Part shown: one piece after another, positions 8,162 to 14,276 of the stretch
Layout: each line of letters starts with the position of its first letter
Position numbering within the stretch: the stretch's first letter is position 1
Source: Pedobacter sp. UBA2067
Lineage (GTDB): Bacteria; Bacteroidota; Bacteroidia; Sphingobacteriales; Sphingobacteriaceae
Length of the DNA stretch: 17,379 bases
Direction: 5' to 3'
NCBI GenBank assembly: GCA_002333205.1
Contig: DDAD01000113.1
Location: forward strand, 64,593-81,971
Position numbers and translations under genes: made by a program
The notes under the pieces: generated by a model
The model's database searches: none
The model's input: only the letters and a program-made list of their open reading frames with translations
Told to the model about the DNA's origin: nothing

Positions 8162-9301
8162 TTATGGCATCACGATTATCCTCCTTCCTTCCATTCTGAA
8201 ATGAACGGACCCAGTTAGTTCCAAAGATTTTAAAACGCCTTGTACGCTGTCGAAGCGGGAAACAGTACCACCATAGCGGCCCTGATCCACCTTTCCCTTG
8301 TAGGTAACTTCCACATCATACCAGCGCGAGACCTTTCGCATAATACTTTCAATGTTTTCGTTATCAAAAATGAAATAGCCCTTCTTCCAGGCGATGGCCT
8401 CTTCTACGTTTACCTCAGCAATGCTGAAGTCCGACTGTTTACCTAAGCGTGCCTGCTGCCCAGGTTTGAGCAGTTTATGATTGTTGCCGGCACTCAAACG
8501 AACAGCCCCTTCCAACAGCGTGGTTTTGATCTGCGCTTCATCATCATAGGCATTGACGTTGAAATGTGTCCCCAATACTTCAATCGCCATGTTCCTGGCA
8601 TTGACTTTAAATGGTTTATGTTTGAGCTTTGCGACTTCGAAGTAAGCCTCGCCGGTTAACTCCACTTTTCTTTCTGCAGCTGAAAAGACGGAGGGAAAAC
8701 GCAGTGTAGAGGCGGCGTTTAGCCAAACATGGGTTCCATCAGGGAGTACAACCTGATATTCGCCACCTCGTGGTGTGCTGATGGTATTGTAGATTGATGT
8801 TTGTCCCGGTGCAGAATTTACCTTGTAGATCAGTTTACCGTCCGCAGATTTAGCGACCGTAATATTCCCTTGTTGTGAGATGACGCCATTTGCAACGTCA
8901 TCAAGGTTTATCACGGTACCATCAGACAAGGTTAAAGTTGCTTTTGTTGTTCCAGGCTTGATAGCCGATTTTCCAGCAGCTTGAGATTGGGTGCTAAGCT
9001 GCTGCTGCAAATCTTTTGGCTGCGGATAAAGGAGCACCACAAACAATCCGACGAGTAGCACCGCTGCTGCGGCATAATAATAGCGAAAGGTATGGCGCTT
9101 GGAAGGTTGTTCTTCCATCTCCTGGTGGAGCTTTTGCAGAATCTTATCCTTTACCTGTTCCTGCTCACCCTGTGCGGGCATCCAGGGATGCTCAAGTAAC
9201 TGGAAGTCATGCTCATGCTGCTGCAGCAACGCGACTTCTTCCGGACTACATAAGCCGGCGAGATACTTCTCCTGTAATCTAAAAAGCTCCTCTGGAGTCA
9301 T
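8162..9301 (-). CDS. FecR-family anti-sigma factor
   Basis: A 379-residue inner-membrane regulator. Residues 1-70 form the cytoplasmic sigma-binding part (helical, LFRLQEKYLAGLCSPEEVAL), a single transmembrane helix spans about 73-92, and the rest is periplasmic. The FecR domain covers about 172-270, with STPRGGEYQVVLPDGTHVWL, then LNAASTLRFPSVF, ELTGEAYFEV and GTHFNVNAY. The C-terminal DUF4974-type domain (about 308-377) includes GYFIFDNENIESIMRKVSRW, the part expected to contact the STN domain of the SusC partner. In the Fec model, ligand binding at the receptor is relayed through FecR to free the ECF sigma factor, often through proteolysis. The gene heads the fecR-susC-susD unit, while the likely sigma partner is divergent, 102 bases away. 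More often in Bacteroidota the sigma gene precedes fecR on the same strand. Confidence 0.94.
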   Translation of the reverse strand: MTPEELFRLQEKYLAGLCSPEEVALLQQHEHDFQLLEHPWMPAQGEQEQVKDKILQKLHQEMEEQPSKRHTFRYYYAAAAVLLVGLFVVLLYPQPKDLQQQLSTQSQAAGKSAIKPGTTKATLTLSDGTVINLDDVANGVISQQGNITVAKSADGKLIYKVNSAPGQTSIYNTISTPRGGEYQVVLPDGTHVWLNAASTLRFPSVFSAAERKVELTGEAYFEVAKLKHKPFKVNARNMAIEVLGTHFNVNAYDDEAQIKTTLLEGAVRLSAGNNHKLLKPGQQARLGKQSDFSIAEVNVEEAIAWKKGYFIFDNENIESIMRKVSRWYDVEVTYKGKVDQGRYGGTVSRFDSVQGVLKSLELTGSVHFRMEGRRIIVMP

Positions 9302-9403
9302 GATATTATATCTGGTTATATACTATCAGATCCTTTTTTAGCGCAGCACACACATAGATTATTAAAATATTTTATTTACGTTTATTCGACCAATATAAAC
9401 CTT

Positions 9404-9970
9404 ATGCCCCTGAACGAACGTACAGACGCAGAATTATGGAGTGCCATTTGTCTAGACGACAAAAAGGCCTTTGATGCGCTGTTTGAACGCTATTGGACAT
9501 TAATTTACAATACCGCATTTGCCTATCTGAAAGATGAGGAGTCTTCATCGCAGATTGTACACGATATATTTTTGAACCTTTGGCGTAAACGGCACGAATA
9601 TCAAATCCAGCAGTTTAAGGGTTACCTGAGCACTGCGGCTCGTTATCATGTTTTCAAAGCATTAAAGGCCAGAAAGGCCAGTAACCTGGTTTTTGTAGAA
9701 GACTATATGGAGCTCAACGATCGCCGCCAAACGCAAAATCTTGGCGAAGAGAACATCAATACTGCAGACATGCAAACTGCATTACAGGGCTCGTTAGACA
9801 AGCTTCCGAAACGTTGCCGCGAAATATTTACGCTCAGCCGAACGAATCAACTTTCCAATGAGGAAATTGCAGGGAAATTAAGCATCTCGAAACGGACGGT
9901 GGAAAATCAGCTTACAACAGCCTTGCAATATCTGCGGAATGCATTGAAGTACTTTCCTTTTCAGACCTGA
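9404..9970 (+). CDS. ECF RNA polymerase sigma factor, Bacteroidota FecI/SusCD-associated type
   Basis: A 188-residue ECF sigma factor. Region 2 spans about 25-90 (AFDALFERYWTLIYNTAFAY, then SQIVHDIFLNLWRKR) and region 4 about 128-182 (LDKLPKRCREIFTLSR, then LSNEEIAGKLSISKRTVENQ, the -35-recognising helix-turn-helix). There is no region 3, as expected for ECF factors. The ATG at 9404 gives the usual N-terminus (DAELWSAICLDDKKAFDALF). Its divergent neighbour fecR very probably encodes its anti-sigma factor, and the likely target is the fecR/susC/susD unit. The 102-base shared upstream region has no exact TAnnTTTG element on either strand. The 3' end is 4 bases from the stop codon of the convergent DUF421 gene, with no terminator between them. 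Confidence 0.93.
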   Translation: MPLNERTDAELWSAICLDDKKAFDALFERYWTLIYNTAFAYLKDEESSSQIVHDIFLNLWRKRHEYQIQQFKGYLSTAARYHVFKALKARKASNLVFVEDYMELNDRRQTQNLGEENINTADMQTALQGSLDKLPKRCREIFTLSRTNQLSNEEIAGKLSISKRTVENQLTTALQYLRNALKYFPFQT

Positions 9971-9974
9971 GGAC

Positions 9975-10664
9975 TTAGCTGACCCTTTTGCGGTGTACGG
10001 CCGCTACCCATTCCCTGTTCTTACAAACTTCACAAGGCACATCTACCGCAGGCTCAAGCTGATAGGTGCGCGCGCATTTGGAACAGGCATATAGGCCGGG
10101 CTTCGAGATAATCGTGCTTTTGCTTTCATATTCATCTGGCAGAATGGGCAAGCCCGGAAGCACTTCCTCATCAGGATAATAAAACACACTCAGACTTCCC
10201 GTATCCTCCAGCACCGCATATTTTACCTGTCCCATCTGATCGACATGCTGCCCCCGAAGGGCACCTAAAAACTCATCCGATCCAAGTTCTTTCGAGTTCA
10301 GCTCATCCAGGCACATCTTGCCTTCCCGGATGATGTAAATGGGCTTACCTTCCATCAGGAATTCAAACCATTCAAATTTGGTGATGAGCCAAATGATGAT
10401 CCGGTAAACTGCCAGCACCAGTGCAAAGACGGCCAGTGCATGCAGCATGCCAACATCATCATAAAACATGGAATCTCCGGCAGCGGAACCCAGGGTGATG
10501 ATCATCACCATTTCAAAGATGGAAAGCTGCTGTACACCACGTTTGCCGGTAAACCGCAGCACCAGCACGACAGCCAAAAACATGATTGGCGTCCGGAACA
10601 GTATCTCCCAAAAGAAAGTATATTCCTGATCGCTGAAGAAAATCTTGTGCCAGTCGAAATCCAT
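9975..10664 (-). CDS. DUF421/YetF-like membrane protein with a C-terminal zinc ribbon
   Basis: A 229-residue membrane protein of the DUF421 (YetF/YrbG-like) family, whose molecular role is not established. Three hydrophobic segments lie at about 21-38, 48-64 and 74-96. The family motif RFTGKRGVQQLSIFEMVMII appears at 37-56, with TLGSAAGD following. The cytoplasmic domain (about 100-175) has GKPIYIIREGKM and the conserved DELNSKEL and ALRGQ region. After that comes an added C-terminal module at about 188-222 with Cys194-x2-Cys197, 13 residues, then Cys211-x2-Cys214 and the ending KNREWVAA. This has the pattern of a rubredoxin-like zinc ribbon and is absent from the B. subtilis type YetF as I know it. 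It is convergent with the sigma gene and separated by 77 bases from the DUF3861 gene upstream on the same strand. Confidence 0.87.
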   Translation of the reverse strand: MDFDWHKIFFSDQEYTFFWEILFRTPIMFLAVVLVLRFTGKRGVQQLSIFEMVMIITLGSAAGDSMFYDDVGMLHALAVFALVLAVYRIIIWLITKFEWFEFLMEGKPIYIIREGKMCLDELNSKELGSDEFLGALRGQHVDQMGQVKYAVLEDTGSLSVFYYPDEEVLPGLPILPDEYESKSTIISKPGLYACSKCARTYQLEPAVDVPCEVCKNREWVAAVHRKRVS

Positions 10665-10695
10665 GTTATGCCTTTGTATCTACCATAAGGTAAAT

Positions 10696-10732
10696 ACCTG
10701 CTGATTTGTTTTCAATCCGGATTAAAGCAGGT
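10696..10732. repeat. Inverted repeat with an inner palindrome between the DUF3861 and DUF421 genes
   Basis: ACCTGCT (10696-10702) and AGCAGGT (10726-10732) are perfect 7-base complements, enclosing a perfect 10-base palindrome AATCCGGATT (10714-10723). No T tract follows on the minus strand, so a terminator is unlikely. It could be an operator for the DUF421 gene or an RNA fold in its leader. The function is not known. Confidence 0.35.
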
Positions 10733-10741
10733 GTAGTCGGA

Positions 10742-11035
10742 CTATAAACTTTTAAGCCGCTTCATAAACAGCGGAAAGGCCTCTTTAAGTTCCTCGAAAA
10801 TTGGATTATTACGATGTTTGATCATCCCCTCCGAGAACAACTTCAAACCAAGTGCGAATTCCGTGGCTTGGTCCTGATCATTAAAAGGATCTTTTTCGCG
10901 CAGGCGTTCGATAATTGAAAACACTTCATCGTGGTTGCCAAAATCAAAGGCTAATAATTTGGGTGGTTGAGTTTCCCCATTAGCATATTCTTTCAACTCT
11001 AGTGTCAGGTGGTATTTATTGCTCTTTTTTTCCAT
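10742..11035 (-). CDS. Small DUF3861-like protein
   Basis: A 97-residue soluble protein. The sequence YHLTLELKEYANGE, then FDFGNHDEVFSIIERLREKD, then FALGLKLFSEGMIKHRNNP and FPLFMKRLKSL matches my recollection of the DUF3861 family: a beta-strand pair, the central NHDD/E-type segment, and an ALGLKLFSE helix. No biochemical function is established for that family. The start is the ATG at 11035. The frame continues upstream to a TTG at 11089, but the added 18 residues are proline-rich and look like leader sequence. It lies 83 bases downstream of the beta-lactamase gene on the same strand with no terminator between, so read-through from that gene is plausible. No promoter of its own was recognised. 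Confidence 0.75.
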   Translation of the reverse strand: MEKKSNKYHLTLELKEYANGETQPPKLLAFDFGNHDEVFSIIERLREKDPFNDQDQATEFALGLKLFSEGMIKHRNNPIFEELKEAFPLFMKRLKSL

Positions 11036-11118
11036 AGTTATTACTTGTTTAGTGCAAGAAGGCACATTAGGGGGTTGTGCAGGTATCAACTTCGTGGTTG
11101 ACCCGCAGCCTGGATCAT

Positions 11119-11865
11119 TTACTCCGCCGTTTTTACTTTCCCAAACAGGCCACCGGTATAGTCAAGCAAATCCGCATTTCCCGCTTTTCCATGTCCCGGA
11201 ATGACCAGCTTCACATCAGGATATTTTGATTTTACTTTTTTTATCGTTATTGGCCAGGCGCGTTCGTCCGCATCTTCCAGATTGCCTTTACCGGCACCGA
11301 TCTCCTTTATCAAACACCCGCCAAACATGATCTTTTCTGAAGAGACATAAGCGACCACATTATCCCGGGTATGCCCCGCACCAAAATACCGCAGCTCAAC
11401 AATCTTATTCCCTGCTTTAAGTAGTTGCAATTGCTTGAAGCCATGCTGAGGAACTGGAAAATGCTTTTGCTTCGCAAGTGTAAGTGTAAGCTCCTGTGCG
11501 TAAGAAGGAATACCTGCAGCATGAAAAGTATTCAGCCCGCCGAGGCAATCTTCATGAAAATGCGTCGCCACTATGGCTTTTACCTGGCTGTCTAACATCG
11601 TTCCAATAAAATTCAAGAGTTCCAAAGCAGCCTGATCTTCAGCTGGCGTGTCAAATACCACCGCCTCGTGATCGTCTACCATGATCATTCCATTGCAGGA
11701 CACCTTCCCAAAGTCCTGCGTTTTTAAGTAAGATACATGCTGAAAGATATGCTTAGTCAATGGTATAATTTCCAGATTATCCGATTTAAAGCTTTGAGCG
11801 CAGAGTGAGGACGCAAGTCCGATCGTAAGAAACACTACCAGGAGCAATTTAATGGATGATCTCAT
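11119..11865 (-). CDS. Subclass B1 metallo-beta-lactamase, secreted
   Basis: A 248-residue zinc hydrolase predicted to open the ring of beta-lactams in the periplasm. An N-terminal signal peptide (MRSSIK, then a hydrophobic stretch to about residue 20) has a probable cleavage site after LCA23. All six B1 zinc ligands are in place: His102, His104 and His165 for the first zinc (THFHEDCLGG; AGHTRDN), and Asp106, Cys184 and His225 for the second (HEDC; FGGC; IPGHG). The ligand Cys in FGGCLIK and the second His in the HxHxD motif set it apart from subclasses B3 and B2. The residue after the zinc-bound Asp is Cys107, where many acquired B1 enzymes have Arg, Lys or Ser. Chromosomal B1 enzymes are common in Bacteroidota and include environmental ones. 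Nothing here suggests mobility: there is no insertion sequence, integron or composition break. Substrate range cannot be read from the sequence. Confidence 0.92.
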   Translation of the reverse strand: MRSSIKLLLVVFLTIGLASSLCAQSFKSDNLEIIPLTKHIFQHVSYLKTQDFGKVSCNGMIMVDDHEAVVFDTPAEDQAALELLNFIGTMLDSQVKAIVATHFHEDCLGGLNTFHAAGIPSYAQELTLTLAKQKHFPVPQHGFKQLQLLKAGNKIVELRYFGAGHTRDNVVAYVSSEKIMFGGCLIKEIGAGKGNLEDADERAWPITIKKVKSKYPDVKLVIPGHGKAGNADLLDYTGGLFGKVKTAE

Positions 11866-11883
11866 TCGCTTAGATTATGTACG

Positions 11884-11906
11884 CAAAAATAAAAAAAGTT
11901 TGGCAA
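11884..11906 (-). promoter_or_regulatory. Candidate promoter of the metallo-beta-lactamase gene (-7 element TATTTTTG)
   Basis: On the minus strand, TATTTTTG (11891-11884) matches TAnnTTTG exactly and ends 18 bases before the ATG at 11865. A TTG (11906-11904) lies 12 bases further upstream, the same spacing and the same TATTTTTGCGTA context as in front of the PfkB-kinase gene. The spacing is shorter than the usual Bacteroidota -33/-7 distance, so only the -7 part is persuasive. Confidence 0.35.
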
Positions 11907-11993
11907 GCCGCTTCGCGAACGGTATATGTACTTATTTATTATCAGACTTAAACAGTTTCTTTAGATTTTCTTTAATAATTCCCTGAAAGTTGA

Positions 11994-12000
11994 TACTTTG
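11994..12000 (+). promoter_or_regulatory. Candidate promoter of the receiver/GAF-kinase operon
   Basis: TACTTTG followed by CG (11994-12000) is one base shorter than the TAnnTTTG -7 consensus and sits 34 bases before the ATG at 12035, a suitable distance. A TTTAG/TTTTC-rich stretch about 20-30 bases upstream could serve as the -33 region. No other candidate is better within the 169-base divergent gap. Confidence 0.3.
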
Positions 12001-12034
12001 CGTTACCCTATAAATCGTCCTAACCTACCTCACC

Positions 12035-12397
12035 ATGAATAAAAGTGATATTTATATCATTGAAGACAACGAGGATATTGGATATGTTTTGACCTACTTT
12101 TTGAAAGATGAAGGTTATAATGTTTCCCTATTCCCTACCGTTGCAGACTTCAATATGGCTTTTGAGAAAAGCTGTCCTGATCTGTTTTTAATCGATGTGA
12201 TGTTGCCCGACGGCAATGGCATCAATGTATGTACTTATATCAAAAGTGACACCCGAACGGGTCAAATTCCCGTGATTTTGATGTCTGCCCATGCGCCTGC
12301 AGAACTCATGAGTAAGGAGTCTTGTGCAAATGCATTCCTGAATAAACCCTTTGATCTGCAAGTACTACTGGGCACCATCAAGCAACATCTTAGCTAG
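12035..12397 (+). CDS. Stand-alone response-regulator receiver protein (CheY-like)
   Basis: A 120-residue protein consisting of a single receiver domain with no output domain. The acidic pocket is Glu10/Asp11 (YIIEDNEDIG), the phospho-acceptor is Asp54 (LFLIDVMLPDGNG), the switch residue is Ser84 (VILMSAHA) and Lys104 lies in FLNKPF. It must act through protein contacts or as a phosphate shuttle. The gene is followed 57 bases later by a histidine kinase gene, and the long hairpin after the kinase suggests that the two form one transcript. Its phosphodonor is therefore probably that kinase. It starts at the ATG at 12035, with no strong ribosome binding site. Confidence 0.93.
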   Translation: MNKSDIYIIEDNEDIGYVLTYFLKDEGYNVSLFPTVADFNMAFEKSCPDLFLIDVMLPDGNGINVCTYIKSDTRTGQIPVILMSAHAPAELMSKESCANAFLNKPFDLQVLLGTIKQHLS

Positions 12398-12454
12398 TGC
12401 GCTGATATACTATACTGGATGAGAAGGTCGTTACTGTAAGTTCAATCCTTATAC

Positions 12455-13657
12455 ATGTTAGACAAATCATCTCCTATACCCGATAATGAACTGGAAAGAC
12501 TTATTGGCCTTTCCAATATAGATTTAGACTTTACCAATTTAGAAGATAGTTTCAAGGATCTTACCTTGCTGGCCACAAAGGTCACCGGCACGGAAATCTC
12601 CCTCATCAACATCATTGATTCCTTCACCCAATGGACAATAGCCAATCAAGGGTTGGAATTAAAGCAGATGCCCAGAGAGGATTCTGTTTGCCAATACACG
12701 ATCATGTCCGACAAGCCGCTGGAGGTTCAAGACTTAAGGCTGGATGATCGTTTCAGCACAAAGCTGTACGTTAAGGGTGCTGATGGATTAAGGTTTTACT
12801 ATGGCATGCCGCTACAATTGTCGCCAGGTCTGAATGTGGGCGCGCTTTGCGTTCTGGACAAAGAAGTTAAAGCATTGAGTCCGGAAAAGATCGAACTTTT
12901 GGAAATCATTGCGCAGACAGTTGTTAAGCGGCTTAAGTCTATTCAGGCCCTTGCCCTGCTGGGCGCAAAGCTTAATCAATCAGATGCGTCAAAAAAGAAA
13001 GCTGCACATGACATCAGGGGCCCACTTGGAGGCATCATCGGTCTTTCCGAGTTGATGGCAGAACAGGGTGCTACCGGGAATATAGCGGAGTTCATGGAAT
13101 ACATTAACATGATCAACAAGAGCGGCCGTTCACTGCTTGACCTTGCAGATGAAATCTTGTCTGAAGGAAGCGTGCAACCACTAGCAGAAAGTGAGTTTAA
13201 TTTGCCCGTATTCAGAGACAAGCTGCTTAAACTCTATCAGCCGCAGGCTAAATTTAAAAACGTTGATCTTGAAATCAGCCTGAATGCAGGTAATGAGTCG
13301 GTGCCGTTTTCAAAGAATAAGCTGTTACAGATTGCCGGGAACTTGATTTCCAATGCCATTAAGTTCACCGGAGAAGGGGGAAAAGTTTCCGTTCATTTGG
13401 GTTTGAGCCTGGCTGCAACGGAGAAACTATTGACGATCACAGTCATTGACACTGGAGTAGGTCTGGATGCAGAGGTGATAAACCAGATACTGGCCGGAAA
13501 GGCACAGACGACGACCGGTACAGGCGGTGAGAAAGGTTATGGCTTCGGGCTGAGCCTGGTATCGCACCTGGTGGAATCTCTAAACGGGCTGATCACCGTA
13601 AGCTCTGCTCCTGGTGAAGGTGCTAAATTCGAGGTTACCCTTCCCCAAAGTTTATAA
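12455..13657 (+). CDS. Soluble GAF-domain sensor histidine kinase
   Basis: A 400-residue cytoplasmic kinase without transmembrane segments. The GAF domain fills about 28-162 and carries the motif string REDSVCQYTI, then LEVQDLRLDDRF and GALCVLD, common in Bacteroidota GAF kinases that sense small molecules, redox state or light through a ligand not evident here. The dimerisation/acceptor region has KKAAHDIRGPLGGIIGLSEL with His185. The H-box is HDIRGPL rather than HELRNPL, a variant seen in many Bacteroidota kinases. The ATPase core shows the N-box with Asn300 (LISNAIKFTGEGG), Asp332 in DTGVGLD (G1) and GYGFGLSLVSHLVESLNG (G2). It probably phosphorylates the receiver protein encoded just upstream. 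The stop codon is 3 bases before a long hairpin. Confidence 0.93.
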   Translation: MLDKSSPIPDNELERLIGLSNIDLDFTNLEDSFKDLTLLATKVTGTEISLINIIDSFTQWTIANQGLELKQMPREDSVCQYTIMSDKPLEVQDLRLDDRFSTKLYVKGADGLRFYYGMPLQLSPGLNVGALCVLDKEVKALSPEKIELLEIIAQTVVKRLKSIQALALLGAKLNQSDASKKKAAHDIRGPLGGIIGLSELMAEQGATGNIAEFMEYINMINKSGRSLLDLADEILSEGSVQPLAESEFNLPVFRDKLLKLYQPQAKFKNVDLEISLNAGNESVPFSKNKLLQIAGNLISNAIKFTGEGGKVSVHLGLSLAATEKLLTITVIDTGVGLDAEVINQILAGKAQTTTGTGGEKGYGFGLSLVSHLVESLNGLITVSSAPGEGAKFEVTLPQSL

Positions 13658-13660
13658 GCG

Positions 13661-13697
13661 ACGTTGCTGCTGCAGCCCCTAACTGCAACAGCAACGT
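13661..13697 (+). terminator. Long hairpin closing the receiver/GAF-kinase operon
   Basis: ACGTTGCTG (13661-13669) pairs with CAGCAACGT (13689-13697). After a single C-A mismatch, TGCAG (13671-13675) pairs with CTGCA (13683-13687), leaving a 7-base loop. The stem has 14 pairs and starts 3 bases after the kinase stop codon. The tail (TCACAATAAAAG) is not a T run, so it may act as a terminator with weak release or as a 3' stabilising fold. The ECF sigma gene start lies 63 bases beyond it. Confidence 0.6.
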
Positions 13698-13760
13698 TCA
13701 CAATAAAAGTTTATCTTCAAGGCTGTAATATTATAGCGATTGCTCCTACTAATACCGTAT

Positions 13761-14276
13761 ATGGAGAAGCCCGACGAAGAAACCTTTACAAAATTAGTCG
13801 TATCGAACCGTGCAAGCATCTATCGCATTTGCCGTGCATACATCTATGACGCCTCGCTAGCCGACGATCTGTATCAGGAGATCCTGTTCCAGATTTGGAA
13901 AAGCATCAAAAATTTCAAAGGAAATGCAAAAGTGAGCACCTGGATTTACCGGATCGCGGTAAACACAGCGATCAGTTTTAATCTGAAGAATAAACGCCAC
14001 CAGCATGAACCGATCCCTGACTTTTTTCCTGTTGCATACGAGGATACGATGGAAGATAAAAAGGAATCTGAACTCAGGCTTGATCACCTAAGGTACTGCA
14101 TTAATCAACTTGAGCCGGCAGACAGGCTGATTATTTCGCTGGTACTTGAAGACAAGAGCTATAAAGATATTGCAGAAATCACCGGGAACAATGCAAATCT
14201 AGTTGGAGTCAAGATCAACAGAATTAAGGGTAGATTATTAAAACTGATGTCAACAGAAAAGCATTATGAACTTTGA
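13761..14276 (+). CDS. ECF RNA polymerase sigma factor
   Basis: A 171-residue ECF sigma factor, unrelated in detail to the one at 9404. Region 2 lies at about 12-75 (IYRICRAYIYDASLADDLYQ, then EILFQIWKSI and NAKVSTWIYRIAVNTA, the -10-binding helices). Region 4 lies at about 112-165 (CINQLEPADRLIISLVLEDK, then SYKDIAEITGNNANLVGVKI). I chose the ATG at 13761; an upstream TTG at 13740 would add seven hydrophobic residues with no family match. The last 11 bases overlap the start of the membrane-protein gene, so the two are translationally coupled, the arrangement usual for a sigma factor and its inhibitor. The 103 bases between the upstream kinase and this gene hold the hairpin and no exact TAnnTTTG. 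Confidence 0.91.
   Translation: MEKPDEETFTKLVVSNRASIYRICRAYIYDASLADDLYQEILFQIWKSIKNFKGNAKVSTWIYRIAVNTAISFNLKNKRHQHEPIPDFFPVAYEDTMEDKKESELRLDHLRYCINQLEPADRLIISLVLEDKSYKDIAEITGNNANLVGVKINRIKGRLLKLMSTEKHYEL

Noticed and set aside
3225..9301. Calling this a polysaccharide utilisation locus
   Set aside because: SusC/SusD alone are not enough: no glycoside hydrolase, lyase, esterase or sulfatase is present in the window.
11119..11865. Recent horizontal transfer of the beta-lactamase gene
   Set aside because: There is no flanking mobile element, integron site or obvious composition break; such enzymes are often native to environmental Bacteroidota.
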